NCBI GenBank assembly: GCA_934148875.1
Contig: CAKPDJ010000001.1
Location: forward strand, 1-64,000
From: an uncultured Bacilli bacterium
GTDB taxonomy: Bacteria > Bacillota_I > Bacilli_A > RF39 > UBA660
Reading direction: 5' to 3'
Length of the DNA: 64,000 nucleotides
How positions within the stretch are numbered: position 1 is the stretch's first letter; the number at the start of each line of letters is the position of its first letter. Of this stretch, positions 53,205-62,900 are shown piece after piece. The notes beneath the pieces were generated by a model that was not told the DNA's origin, ran no database searches, and saw nothing but the letters and a program-made list of their open reading frames with translations. Both the position numbers and the translations under genes were made by a program.

Positions 53205-54908
53205 ATGTCTTATCAAGCTTTATATAGAAAATATAGACCATCTACTTTAGAAGATGTAATTGGCCAAGATGTTGTTATTAAAATTTTAAAAAATGCAATT
53301 ATTAATAATAAAATTTGCCATGCTTATATGTTTTCAGGACCACGTGGGATTGGAAAAACCTCTATTGCGAAAATTTTAGCTAAAACTGTTAACTGTTTAA
53401 ATTTGGATAATGGTGATGCTTGTGGAAAATGTGAAAATTGTTTATCTATAAGTAATAATTCTAATCCTGATATTATAGAAATAGATGCGGCTTCTAATAA
53501 TGGAGTAGATGAGATTCGCGAAATTAAAAGTAAAATTAATTTAGTGCCTAATCAATTAAAATATAAAGTGTACATTATTGATGAGGTACATATGTTGTCT
53601 ATTGGTGCATTTAATGCACTATTAAAAACTTTGGAAGAACCACCAGAGCATGTAATTTTTATATTAGCTACAACAGATTTACATAAGGTTCCTGTAACTA
53701 TCATTTCTAGATGTCAATGTCTTGAATTTCATCGTATTAGTTGTGATGATATAACAAAAAGACTTAAGTATATATCTGATAAAGAAAATATTAATATTGA
53801 TGATAGTGTTTTAAAAAGAATAGCTGAATTATCAGATGGTGGTATGCGTGATGCGGTTGGTATGTTAGATAAGTTAAATGCTTATTCTAATTCAAATATC
53901 ACAATGGATGATTTTGAAAAAGTAAATGGTATTGTGTCATTATCTGAAAGAATAGAATTTTTGGATAATATTATGAATGGTAACATAGATCATGTCATTG
54001 AATTTATAGATTACATTTATGATAATGGTAAAGATTTTATAGTATTTGTCCAAGATATGATTAATTTATGTAAAGATTTATGTATTTCGTATTATATTGA
54101 AAATGAAAAAAAATATGATATTGATTTACTATTATCTTTTTTAAAATCTTTAAATAATACTTTAAAAAATACAGAATTTTCTTCAAATATTAGAATAACA
54201 TTAGAAGTTGAGTTGTTATCGTTTATTAATAATCAAATTCTTAACGATAATAATACAATTATTGATAATAATTCTCAAAAGAAAGAAAAAAATGCTGTTA
54301 ATGATTTGAAAATTGATAATAATGGAATACAAAACGAAGTTATTGATAATAGTTATCAACAAATTAATAAAAAAGAGGAAAAAATTATTTCCCGGGAAAT
54401 AATTAATCCACAATCTGTTGATGATTCAAGTGCTTATCAGGAAGTAGTTGATATTATTATTAACAATTGTTTTGCTAGAGCCAATAAGAAAAATAAGTTG
54501 GACTTTGAAAATAATTGGAATAAGCTTAATGATTATGCTCTTGATAATGAGTATGGTGCTGTTGCATGTTACATTTCTGATGGCATAGTGAGAGCTGTTG
54601 GTGAAAATGAGGTTATTATTTCATTTGCTTATGAATCTATGGTTGACAGAGGAGTTAAGATAATTAATAAGATAGAAAATTTATTAGAAAAAATTTATAG
54701 TAAACATTATGATGTAGCGTTAATAACGAATGATAAATGGAACCATGAAAAAGAAATATTTATTTTGAATATGAATAATAAGGTAAAATATGAATATAAA
54801 GAATTACCTAATAATAATATAGAAAATAAACCTTCATTAAAAAGCGATAATTCAATTGCTGAAGAAGCGATTGAATTGTTTGGTGAAGATATGATATCAA
54901 TAAATTAG
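53205..54908 (+). CDS. dnaX: DNA polymerase III subunit tau/gamma
   Basis: A 567-aa clamp-loader subunit. AAA+ motor with SGPRGIGKTSIAKI (Walker A), zinc cysteines CGKCENC, VYIIDEVHML (Walker B), TTDLHKVPVTIISRC (arginine finger region). Domain III extends to about 360. A polar, N/K/E-rich linker (about 350-415) leads to a short C-terminal tau domain. ATG 53205 follows GGAGGTG and begins SYQALYRKYRP. A Noc palindrome lies inside the linker and codes for IISREII; just before it is GAGG-A6. Confidence 0.97.
   Translation: MSYQALYRKYRPSTLEDVIGQDVVIKILKNAIINNKICHAYMFSGPRGIGKTSIAKILAKTVNCLNLDNGDACGKCENCLSISNNSNPDIIEIDAASNNGVDEIREIKSKINLVPNQLKYKVYIIDEVHMLSIGAFNALLKTLEEPPEHVIFILATTDLHKVPVTIISRCQCLEFHRISCDDITKRLKYISDKENINIDDSVLKRIAELSDGGMRDAVGMLDKLNAYSNSNITMDDFEKVNGIVSLSERIEFLDNIMNGNIDHVIEFIDYIYDNGKDFIVFVQDMINLCKDLCISYYIENEKKYDIDLLLSFLKSLNNTLKNTEFSSNIRITLEVELLSFINNQILNDNNTIIDNNSQKKEKNAVNDLKIDNNGIQNEVIDNSYQQINKKEEKIISREIINPQSVDDSSAYQEVVDIIINNCFARANKKNKLDFENNWNKLNDYALDNEYGAVACYISDGIVRAVGENEVIISFAYESMVDRGVKIINKIENLLEKIYSKHYDVALITNDKWNHEKEIFILNMNNKVKYEYKELPNNNIENKPSLKSDNSIAEEAIELFGEDMISIN
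54386..54401. promoter_or_regulatory. Noc-binding palindrome 3, inside dnaX
   Basis: TATTTCCCGGGAAATA in a perfect palindrome spanning 54383-54404, within the dnaX linker codons I-I-S-R-E-I-I. Placing it in the least conserved part of the gene costs little in protein function. Confidence 0.85.
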
Positions 54909-54923
54909 AAAAGAGGAAAAAAT

Positions 54924-55223
54924 ATGAATATACAAGCATTAATGAAACAAGCTCAATCTTTACAAAAAGATATGATGAAAACTAAGGAAGAAATTGATAA
55001 TATGACTTTTACTGGTACAAGTTCTTTTGTTACTGTAGAAGTAAAGGGAACTAAAGAAGTATTAAAAGTAACTATTGATAATGAGAATATTACTTCTGAT
55101 GATAAAGAACTAATAGAAGATATGTTGGTAGTTGCTTTAAATGATGCTTTTAAACAAATTGACAAAGTTACAGAACAAAAAATGGGTAAATTTAGTAGTA
55201 TGATGCCTGGTGGATTATTTTAG
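54924..55223 (+). CDS. nucleoid-associated protein YbaB/EbfC
   Basis: A 99-aa DNA-binding dimer of normal length. MNIQALMKQAQSLQKDMMKT at the N-terminus, and MGKFSSMMPGGLF at the end, are typical. Between dnaX and recR as in nearly all Bacilli. AAGAGG site, 15 bases after dnaX. Confidence 0.96.
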   Translation: MNIQALMKQAQSLQKDMMKTKEEIDNMTFTGTSSFVTVEVKGTKEVLKVTIDNENITSDDKELIEDMLVVALNDAFKQIDKVTEQKMGKFSSMMPGGLF

Positions 55224-55232
55224 GTGTAGATT

Positions 55233-55829
55233 ATGTATCCTAGTAGTTTAGAACAATTGATAGATTCTTTTAAATATTTACCTGGAATAGGAGAAAAAAC
55301 AGCTGAGAGACTTGCTTTTGCTGTTATGGAAATGGATGAAGAAAGGGTTTCACAATTTTCTGACAGTTTGATGAAAGTTAAAGAAAATATTCATCGTTGT
55401 CCTATTTGTAATGGTTTGACTGACAAAGATAAATGTTCAATATGTGGTGATAACCTGCGTGATAATAGTGTTTTATGTGTTGTTGAGGACCCTAAATCTG
55501 TATTCCTATTTGAAAAATTAGGTTTATATAAAGGTAAATATCATGTACTTAAAGGATTGATTTCTCCAATGGATGGAGTTAATCCTGAAGATATAGAATT
55601 AGAGAAGTTGATAGAAAGAGTAAAAAAAGATTCTTTTAAAGAAATTATTTTAGCATTTAAACCAAGTTTTGAAGGGGAGGCAACTTCCTTATATATTAAA
55701 AGAATTTTGGGTGATATGAATCTTTCTATTACTAAAATAGCTAGTGGTATTCCAATGGGTGCCGATATGGAATACATTGATGCTATGACTTTAGAGAGAG
55801 CCTTAATGGATCGTAAAAATGTAGAATAA
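55233..55829 (+). CDS. recR: recombination protein RecR
   Basis: A 198-aa repair mediator. The N-terminal helix-hairpin-helix is KYLPGIGEKTAERLAFAV, the zinc finger CPICNGLTDKDKCSIC, the TOPRIM domain starts VLCVVEDPKSVFLFE. The Walker-B-like C-terminal segment GIPMGADMEYIDAMTLERAL is intact. Acts with RecF (45387) in gap repair. Confidence 0.97.
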   Translation: MYPSSLEQLIDSFKYLPGIGEKTAERLAFAVMEMDEERVSQFSDSLMKVKENIHRCPICNGLTDKDKCSICGDNLRDNSVLCVVEDPKSVFLFEKLGLYKGKYHVLKGLISPMDGVNPEDIELEKLIERVKKDSFKEIILAFKPSFEGEATSLYIKRILGDMNLSITKIASGIPMGADMEYIDAMTLERALMDRKNVE

Positions 55830-55866
55830 AAAAATTAATGGCTCATATTTTTTATTAGGTGATACT

Positions 55867-56052
55867 ATGAAAAAAATATGGGGTTTAATTAAAAAAGTAT
55901 TTTTTAGTTTTGTAATTTTATATGGCTTTAATACTATTGGTAGTAATTTTAGTTTAGTAATACCTATAAATTTTATAACAGTTTCGCTAATAACGTTTTT
56001 AGGTTTTCCCGCTTTACTATCTTTAGTTTTATTATTAGTAATAGCATTTTGA
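55867..56052 (+). CDS. bofA: BofA-family membrane protein
   Basis: A 61-aa protein with two hydrophobic segments. The C-terminal half IPINFITVSLITFLGFPALL matches BofA (VPINLVTTAISGILGIPGIA), the inhibitor of the sigma-K processing protease in Bacillus spore formation. The B. subtilis protein is 87 aa, so this is shorter at the N-terminus. Its location after recR is the same as in B. subtilis (recR-yaaL-bofA), which supports orthology. AGGTGATACT precedes the ATG. Its target here is unknown. Confidence 0.8.
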   Translation: MKKIWGLIKKVFFSFVILYGFNTIGSNFSLVIPINFITVSLITFLGFPALLSLVLLLVIAF

Positions 56053-56062
56053 GGTGATTTAT

Positions 56063-56932
56063 GTGTTGGAAGTTTATAAGGACAAGCAGCCATTATTTTA
56101 TGATGAAGTAAAAAATAGTATTACGAATAATAAAATAAGTCATGCTTATATGTTAGAAACAAATAATTATATTTTAAAAGATGATTTGATTTTATCTTTT
56201 ATAAAAACATTATTTTGTCAAAATCATAATTTAGAACAGTCAAATTGTTTAGATTGTAATATCTGTCATTTGATAGACAATAATAGTTTATCAGATTTTA
56301 AGATTATTGAACCAGATGGAGCTTGGATAAAAAAAGATCAAATTCTTGGAATAAAAGAAGCATTTAAAACAACTTCATTTGAAAATAGACCAAGAATTTA
56401 TTGGATTAAAGGAGCAGATAAACTAAATAAACAAGCAGCTAATTCATTACTTAAATTTTTAGAGGAGCCTGAGGGAAATATTATAGCTATATTAGAAGTT
56501 GATAATAGATATAAGGTTTTAGAAACTATTAGAAGCAGATGTCAAATATATTCTTTTGTTAATCATGAAAAAAGTAAAGAAATAGAAAATATTGAATTAT
56601 TGACAGAAATAATTAAAACTTTGGAAAATAAAAAAGAAAAGGCGATAGCTTATTTGCCTATCACATTAGATAATAATTATTATAATAAAGATTTTTGGAA
56701 AAGTCTTTTTCTTGACATGATTAATATTTATGAAAGTGCCATAAGAAAACAAAATAATTTGAATTTTTCTAATTATGGTGATATTTTGGAGTTAATAATT
56801 AGTAAAAATTCGATATCAGGTTTAATTAATAAAGTTAGTGTTTTATTTGAAATGGTTAATAATTTAAACTATAATTTAAACATGACGATGATGATTGATC
56901 AATTTGTTATTAAGTTTAATGGAGGTGAGTAG
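56063..56932 (+). CDS. holB: DNA polymerase III delta-prime subunit
   Basis: A ~289-aa clamp-loader subunit. It has SHAYMLETNNYI, a zinc cluster CLDCNIC, and RIYWIKGADKLNKQAANSLL leading to KFLEEPEGN and TIRSRCQIY. The Walker A motif is degenerate, as expected for delta-prime. The likely start is GTG 56063 with GAGGTG at 6 bases; the frame is open from GTG 56054 as well. Overlaps nothing; stop TAG at 56930-56932 lies just before ricT's GTG. Confidence 0.93.
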   Translation: MLEVYKDKQPLFYDEVKNSITNNKISHAYMLETNNYILKDDLILSFIKTLFCQNHNLEQSNCLDCNICHLIDNNSLSDFKIIEPDGAWIKKDQILGIKEAFKTTSFENRPRIYWIKGADKLNKQAANSLLKFLEEPEGNIIAILEVDNRYKVLETIRSRCQIYSFVNHEKSKEIENIELLTEIIKTLENKKEKAIAYLPITLDNNYYNKDFWKSLFLDMINIYESAIRKQNNLNFSNYGDILELIISKNSISGLINKVSVLFEMVNNLNYNLNMTMMIDQFVIKFNGGE

Positions 56933-56933
56933 A

Positions 56934-57716
56934 GTGCATAAAATAGTGGGAGTTATTTTTAATGAAAAAGGAAAAAGTTATTTCTTTTCGTGCAATAGCT
57001 TGGAATTAAATAAGGGTGATTATGTTATTGTTGAAACTGAAAAAGGTTTACAGTATGGACAAGTTGTTGTTCAACCTTATGAAATAAATGAAGAAGATAT
57101 TGGTTTCCCATTAAAAAATGTAATTCGTATTGCTACTAAAGAAGATAATAAACAATATGATAAGAATAAAAAAGATGCTTCCCAGGCATTGATTAAGTCT
57201 AGAGAATTAGTTGAAGAATTTAATTTGAATATGAGAATTATTGATGTCAATTATACCTTTGATAGAAAACAACTTTTATTTAATTTCTTAGCTGATTCAA
57301 GAATAGATTTTAGAGAATTAGCCAAAAAGCTTGCTCAAATTTATAAAACTCGTATTGAACTTAGACAAATTGGGGTTAGAGATAAGGCTAAAGAAATAGG
57401 TGGAATTGGTCCTTGTGGGCGTTTCTTATGTTGTAGTACTTTTTTAACGGATTTTAATAGTGTTTCTATTAATATGGCAAAAAATCAAATGTTAGCATTA
57501 AATCCTACAAAAATAAATGGTTTATGTGGTAGACTCTTATGTTGTTTAAATTATGAAGATGAAGTTTATACTGAAATGAAAAAAGGTATGCCTAATATTG
57601 GTCAAACTTTTAAAGACAGTGAAGTAGAAGGCAAAGTTATATCTTTAAATTTATTAAAAAGAACTGCTACTATCGAAACTAAGAACAAATCACTAGTTGA
57701 GGTTGAAATAAAATAA
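56934..57716 (+). CDS. ricT: PSP1-domain protein RicT/YaaT
   Basis: A 260-aa PSP1 protein, part of the RicAFT (Y-complex) that carries Fe-S clusters and promotes RNase Y-dependent mRNA maturation and, in Bacillus, competence and sporulation. GDYVIVETEKGLQYGQVV opens the PSP1 domain; the Cys motif is GPCGRFLCCSTFL, and INGLCGRLLCCLNYEDEVY is strongly conserved. GTG 56934 follows GGAGGTG at 6 bases, starting V/M-HKIVGVIFNEKG. Confidence 0.95.
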   Translation: MHKIVGVIFNEKGKSYFFSCNSLELNKGDYVIVETEKGLQYGQVVVQPYEINEEDIGFPLKNVIRIATKEDNKQYDKNKKDASQALIKSRELVEEFNLNMRIIDVNYTFDRKQLLFNFLADSRIDFRELAKKLAQIYKTRIELRQIGVRDKAKEIGGIGPCGRFLCCSTFLTDFNSVSINMAKNQMLALNPTKINGLCGRLLCCLNYEDEVYTEMKKGMPNIGQTFKDSEVEGKVISLNLLKRTATIETKNKSLVEVEIK

Positions 57717-58432
57717 TGGAAGTATTACATGATTTAGTCGGATATAAAAATTTAAAAATATATCAAAATACAGATTGGTTTTTATTTTCTTTAGATTCAG
57801 TGCTACTTGCTAATTTTGTAACTCTTAATAAAAATATCAAGACTATATTTGACTTAGGTTGTGGAAATGCACCTATACCTTTAATTCTTTCAACTAAAAC
57901 AGATGCACATATTGTTGGGGTTGAAATTCAAAAAGATTGCTATAAGCTGGCAAAGAAAAGCGTCATATATAATAAGCTTGATAGTCAAATTGAATTAATG
58001 AATATTGATATGAAAAACCTAAAAAATATGTATACTAGTGATAGTGTAGATGTTATTACTTGTAATCCTCCATATTTTAAATATTCTTCTACTAGTAATA
58101 TTAATGAAGATGAGCATAAAGTAATAGCTAGACATGAGAAAATGATTACTTTGGATGATATATTGTCACTTGCTAGATATTTGTTAAAAAATAATGGTTG
58201 TATTGCTATGGTTCACCGTACTGATAGATTGATAGAAATAATTAATGCTTTTCAAAAACATGGATTAGAAGTAAAAAAAATACGATTTGTATATCCTAGA
58301 ATTAATTCCGAATCAAATATGGTTTTAATTGAGGGTAGAAAAAATGGTAAGGTTGGGTTAAAATTATTACCTCCACTTTATGTTCATGATAATAATAATT
58401 ATACTGATGAAGTTATGACTATGTTTCAATAG
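57716..58432 (+). CDS. trmN6: tRNA1(Val) A37 N6-methyltransferase TrmN6 (YabB)
   Basis: A 238-aa methyltransferase: SAM loop FDLGCGNAPIPLIL, acidic GVEIQKDC, catalytic NPPYF. Overlaps the ricT stop by 1 base, the usual ricT-yabB-rsmI order. Confidence 0.92.
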   Translation: MEVLHDLVGYKNLKIYQNTDWFLFSLDSVLLANFVTLNKNIKTIFDLGCGNAPIPLILSTKTDAHIVGVEIQKDCYKLAKKSVIYNKLDSQIELMNIDMKNLKNMYTSDSVDVITCNPPYFKYSSTSNINEDEHKVIARHEKMITLDDILSLARYLLKNNGCIAMVHRTDRLIEIINAFQKHGLEVKKIRFVYPRINSESNMVLIEGRKNGKVGLKLLPPLYVHDNNNYTDEVMTMFQ

Positions 58433-58448
58433 TAGGGAGATGTTTATT

Positions 58449-59288
58449 ATGCGTCAAAAAAGTTATGATGATAGTCCTAGTTTATATTTAATTCCTACAC
58501 CAGTTGGTAATATGGAAGATATAACACTTAGAGCTATTAACATTTTAAAGAAAGTTGATTTTTTATTATGTGAAGATACTCGAATTACTGCAGAATTACT
58601 TAATAAATTGGATATTAAGAAAAAGTTAGTGCATTCTGATGATCATAATGAAGATTCGTTAAAGGAAATGGTTTTATCTAAATTACAAGATGGACTTAAC
58701 ATAGGATTAGTTACTGATAGAGGCACCCCTATTATTAGTGATCCGGGTTATAAAATAGTAGAATATGTTACAAAAAATGGGTTTAATGTAATAAGTTTAC
58801 CAGGGCCAACTGCTTTTGTACCTGCTTTAACTATGTCTGGAATTAATCCAGCACCATTTTTATTTTATGGTTTTTTAAATAGTAAAGAGTCAAAACGTAT
58901 AAAAGAACTTGAATCTTTAAAAAATTTACCATATACTATCATCTTGTATGAAGCTCCTCACAGAATTACTGATATGTTAAAATCATTATTATCAGTATTT
59001 GGTAATCGCCAAATAGCTTTATGTAGGGAAATAAGTAAGAAATACGAAGAAGCCATTCGTGGCACTATTGAAGAAGTGTTAACTGTTTCTGATACATTAA
59101 AGGGTGAAATGGTAGTAGTTGTTGAGGGTAATTTAGAACAAGAAGATTATTCCTCACTTACTATTCTCGAACATATTAATTTATATTTAGAGGACGGCAT
59201 GAGTGATAAAGAAGCTATAAAAAAAGTAGCTGTGGAAAGAGGTATTCCGAAGTCTGTTGTGTATAAGGAGTACCATATAGATAATTAA
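58449..59288 (+). CDS. rsmI: 16S rRNA (cytidine-1402-2'-O)-methyltransferase
   Basis: A ~279-aa tetrapyrrole-methylase-fold enzyme: LYLIPTPVGNMEDITLRAI, LCEDTRIT, GLVTDRGTPIISDPG and SLPGPTAFVPAL. ATG 58449 with GGGAG is preferred to ATG 58440. It ends just before a Noc palindrome. Confidence 0.97.
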   Translation: MRQKSYDDSPSLYLIPTPVGNMEDITLRAINILKKVDFLLCEDTRITAELLNKLDIKKKLVHSDDHNEDSLKEMVLSKLQDGLNIGLVTDRGTPIISDPGYKIVEYVTKNGFNVISLPGPTAFVPALTMSGINPAPFLFYGFLNSKESKRIKELESLKNLPYTIILYEAPHRITDMLKSLLSVFGNRQIALCREISKKYEEAIRGTIEEVLTVSDTLKGEMVVVVEGNLEQEDYSSLTILEHINLYLEDGMSDKEAIKKVAVERGIPKSVVYKEYHIDN

Positions 59289-59291
59289 AAT

Positions 59292-59307
59292 TATTTCCCG
59301 GGAAATA
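59292..59307. promoter_or_regulatory. Noc-binding palindrome 4
   Basis: TATTTCCCGGGAAATA in a 26-base perfect palindrome (59287-59312) in the 57-base gap between rsmI and pth. Confidence 0.85.
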
Positions 59308-59345
59308 ATTTTGGTCTTTTTGTTTATAATAAAGAGGTGAGTAAG

Positions 59346-59906
59346 TTGAAATTAATAGTTGGTTTAGGTAATCCTGGAAAAGAATATGAAAATACACGTC
59401 ATAATATTGGTTTTCAGACGATTGATAAGTACGCTAGTAAATTAGGAGTTGGTATTAACAAATCAAAGTTTAATGGTTTATATGTTGATACAGTAATTAA
59501 TGGTGAAAAGGTTATATTGTTGAAACCTCAGTCTTATATTAATTTAAGTGGTGAAGTTATTCACAAATTTGTGGATTTCTATAAAATACCATTAAATGAT
59601 ATTTTAATTATTAATGATGATCTTGATTTACCTGTGGGAAACTTAAGAATAAAGAAACAAGGTTCTAGTGGTGGTCATAATGGCCTAAAGAATATTGAAC
59701 TACATTTAGGTACTCAAGAGTATAAAAGAATAAAAATTGGTATATCTAATAATAAAAATATAGATACTAAAGATTATGTATTAGGTAAATTATCTACATC
59801 TGAAAAACAGAAGTTAGATGAGGTAATTAATATAGTTATGAATATACTTGATGATTATTTTAATTTACCTTTTGATACATTGATGTCAAAATATAATCAT
59901 AAATAG
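59346..59906 (+). CDS. pth: peptidyl-tRNA hydrolase
   Basis: A 187-aa hydrolase: KLIVGLGNPGKEYENTRHNI with catalytic H, NDDLDLPVGNLRI and GSSGGHNGLK. TTG 59346 with GAGGTG at 6 bases gives the standard MKLIVGLGNPG start; an upstream GTG lies inside the ribosome binding site. Next to mfd as in Bacillus (spoVC-mfd). Confidence 0.97.
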   Translation: MKLIVGLGNPGKEYENTRHNIGFQTIDKYASKLGVGINKSKFNGLYVDTVINGEKVILLKPQSYINLSGEVIHKFVDFYKIPLNDILIINDDLDLPVGNLRIKKQGSSGGHNGLKNIELHLGTQEYKRIKIGISNNKNIDTKDYVLGKLSTSEKQKLDEVINIVMNILDDYFNLPFDTLMSKYNHK

Positions 59907-59919
59907 AACAGGTGATAAA

Positions 59920-62900
59920 ATGAATATTTTTGATGGCAATATTCCAATTAAAAATATTAATAATATTGGCTTAGCTGGTCTTACAGATGAGCTTTTTTGT
60001 CGTTATATTAGTACTGTTTATTGTGAAAATGATAAGAGTATACTAATTGTTACAGCTAGTTTGTTTGAAGCTAATCAGCTATATGATAGTTTACTTAATT
60101 ATCAGGATAATGTTTTATTATTTCCAATGGATGATTTTTTAACTAGTGAGGCTATTGCTACTAGTCCAGATTTGATGGTTAATCGATTAGAAACTTTAAA
60201 TACTTTATTAAATAAGGAAAAGCAAATTATTGTTACTAATTTAATGGGTTATTTAAGATTTTTACCAACGCCAGATGTTTATAAGAACAGTATTTTTACT
60301 GTTAAAATTGGTCAAGATTATGATTTAAGTAAATTTGCTAATCATCTAAATAATATTGGTTATAAGAGAGAGTCTATAGTTACTAAGACTGGTGAATATG
60401 CAGTTCGTGGTTTTATTATTGATATTTTTCCTTTAGAATATGATCATCCAATACGTTTTGAATTTTTTGGTGATACTATTGATTCAATTCGTATTTTTGA
60501 TGAGGATACTCAAAAGTCAATTTCAACTATTAATGATATTACTATTTATCCATATAGTGAATTTATTCTTGATAAGGAAATAGATGAAGTTATTAATAAA
60601 CAAAAATATTTAAAACAATATACAAATGTCTCATCAATATTAGATTACATGAATGGTGGAATTGTTTTCTATAAAGATTATCCTCAGCTTACTATTAGTT
60701 ATCAAAATATTATAAAAGAAACTATTGAATATAGAAATGAAAAAGATATTGATTTTAATGGCGATTATATGTTTAATCTTAATGAGTTATGTCCTAAATT
60801 TTTAAATCATTATCTAACTATAGATAATATTTTAAATGATAAGAATATTAGTATTTATTATTTTGATGCTAAAGAAATATCACCTTTTCATGAAAATATA
60901 GATGCGATTAATCATTTTATTGATGAACAATTATATCTAAATAAGTATGTTTTAATATATTTAAAAGAAATACAAATTAAAAATTTTGTTAAAGAGCTTA
61001 ATAGTAATTATATTATTACTGATGAAAGTAATGTTCAGAAAAATGTTGTTAATATTATTATTAAACCTTTAAATAAAGGTTATATATATCAAGATTATGT
61101 TGTTTTAACGGAACATGAACTATTTAATTATTCATCTGTTCGCAAAAAATATAAAACTAAATTTAAGTATGCTTCTAAAATAAGAGATATTAATAAGCTA
61201 CAAATTGGTGATTATGTTGTTCATGCAGTTAATGGAATTGGTGTTTATAATGGTATTAAAACTCTTAATCATGGTAATTTAGTAAAGGACTATATTGAAG
61301 TTATCTATGCTGGTAATGATAAACTTTATATTCCTGTAGAAAAAATTGATTTAATAAGTAAATATTCTGGTAATGAGGGTACCGTCCCTAAAATTAATAA
61401 ATTGGGTGGTGCAGACTGGAATAAAATAAAAGCTAGAGTCAAGAATAGAATTCATGATATTGCTGATAAATTGTTGAAATTATATGCTGAAAGAGAAATG
61501 AAAGAAGGGTATGCCTTTTCGTTAGATACAGATATGCAAAAAGATTTTGATAATAGTTTTGAATATACTGAAACTAAAGATCAGTTACTAGCAATAGACC
61601 AAATAAAAAAAGATATGGAATCAAAGCATCCTATGGATAGACTTCTTTGTGGAGATGTTGGATATGGTAAAACTGAAGTTGCATTTAGGGCTATCTTTAA
61701 AGCTGTAATGGATTCTAAACAAGTTTTATATTTATGTCCAACTACCATTCTTTCTAATCAACAGTATCAAAATGCTTTGGTTCGTTTTAGTAATTTTCCT
61801 ATTAATATTGGTTTGCTTAATCGTTTTACTACTCCTAAGGAAAAGAAGAGAATTATTGAGGGACTAAAAGATGGTACTATTGATTTTGTGATAGGAACGC
61901 ATAGATTACTTAGTAATGATATTAAACCAAAAGACTTAGGACTTTTAGTTATCGATGAAGAACAGCGATTTGGAGTAACACATAAGGAAAAAATTAAAGA
62001 ATATAAAACTAATGTTGATGTTTTAACTTTAACGGCTACACCAATACCTAGAACTTTACAGATGTCAATGATTGGTATTAGAAGTTTATCTTTGATTGAA
62101 ACACCACCAGTAGATCGTTATCCTGTACAAACTTATGTTATTGAAGAGAATAATCAGATTATTAAAGATGCTATATATAAAGAATTAAGTAGGAAGGGAC
62201 AAGTATTTTTACTTTATAATAAGATTGATACTATTGAGAAAAAAGTTGCTCAAATTCAAAGTTTAGTACCTGAAGCTAGAATTGTTTATGCTCATGGTAG
62301 GCTTACTAAAGAAGAGCTTGAAGATAGAATGCAAGCATTTATTAATTATGAATATGATGTTTTGATATGTACTACTATTATAGAAACTGGTATTGATATT
62401 CCTAATGCCAATACATTAATTATTTTAGATGCTGATCATTTTGGACTTAGTCAATTGTATCAAATTCGTGGTCGTGTTGGTCGTAGTAATAAGATAGCTT
62501 ATGCATATTTTATGTATTCTGCTAGTAAAATGCTTAATGATGCTGCTGTTAAAAGACTTAATGCTATTAAAGATTTTACCGAATTAGGAAGTGGCTTTTC
62601 TATTGCTACACGTGACTTATCTATTCGTGGTGCTGGTGATATTTTAGGTAGTGAACAAGCTGGTTTTATTGATACAGTAGGGATTGATTTATATTTAAAA
62701 ATGCTTCAAGATGAAGTTAGTAGATTGAAGGGAATAACGCCTAAGGAAGAAATTATTCAAAACGAAAAACCATTACTTGATGTATCTACTCATATTTCTA
62801 ATACTTATACTGATGATGATGACTTAAAAATTTCTATTCATAAAGAAATTAATACTATAGACTCATTAGATAAGTTAAAGCAAGTTCAATCTGATTTAGA

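Noticed and set aside
17358..53346. Other CACGTG cores at 17358, 32486 and 53341 as possible parS
   Set aside because: Flanks do not match TGTTTC/GAAACA; they are ordinary coding sequence in dnaB, parB and dnaX.
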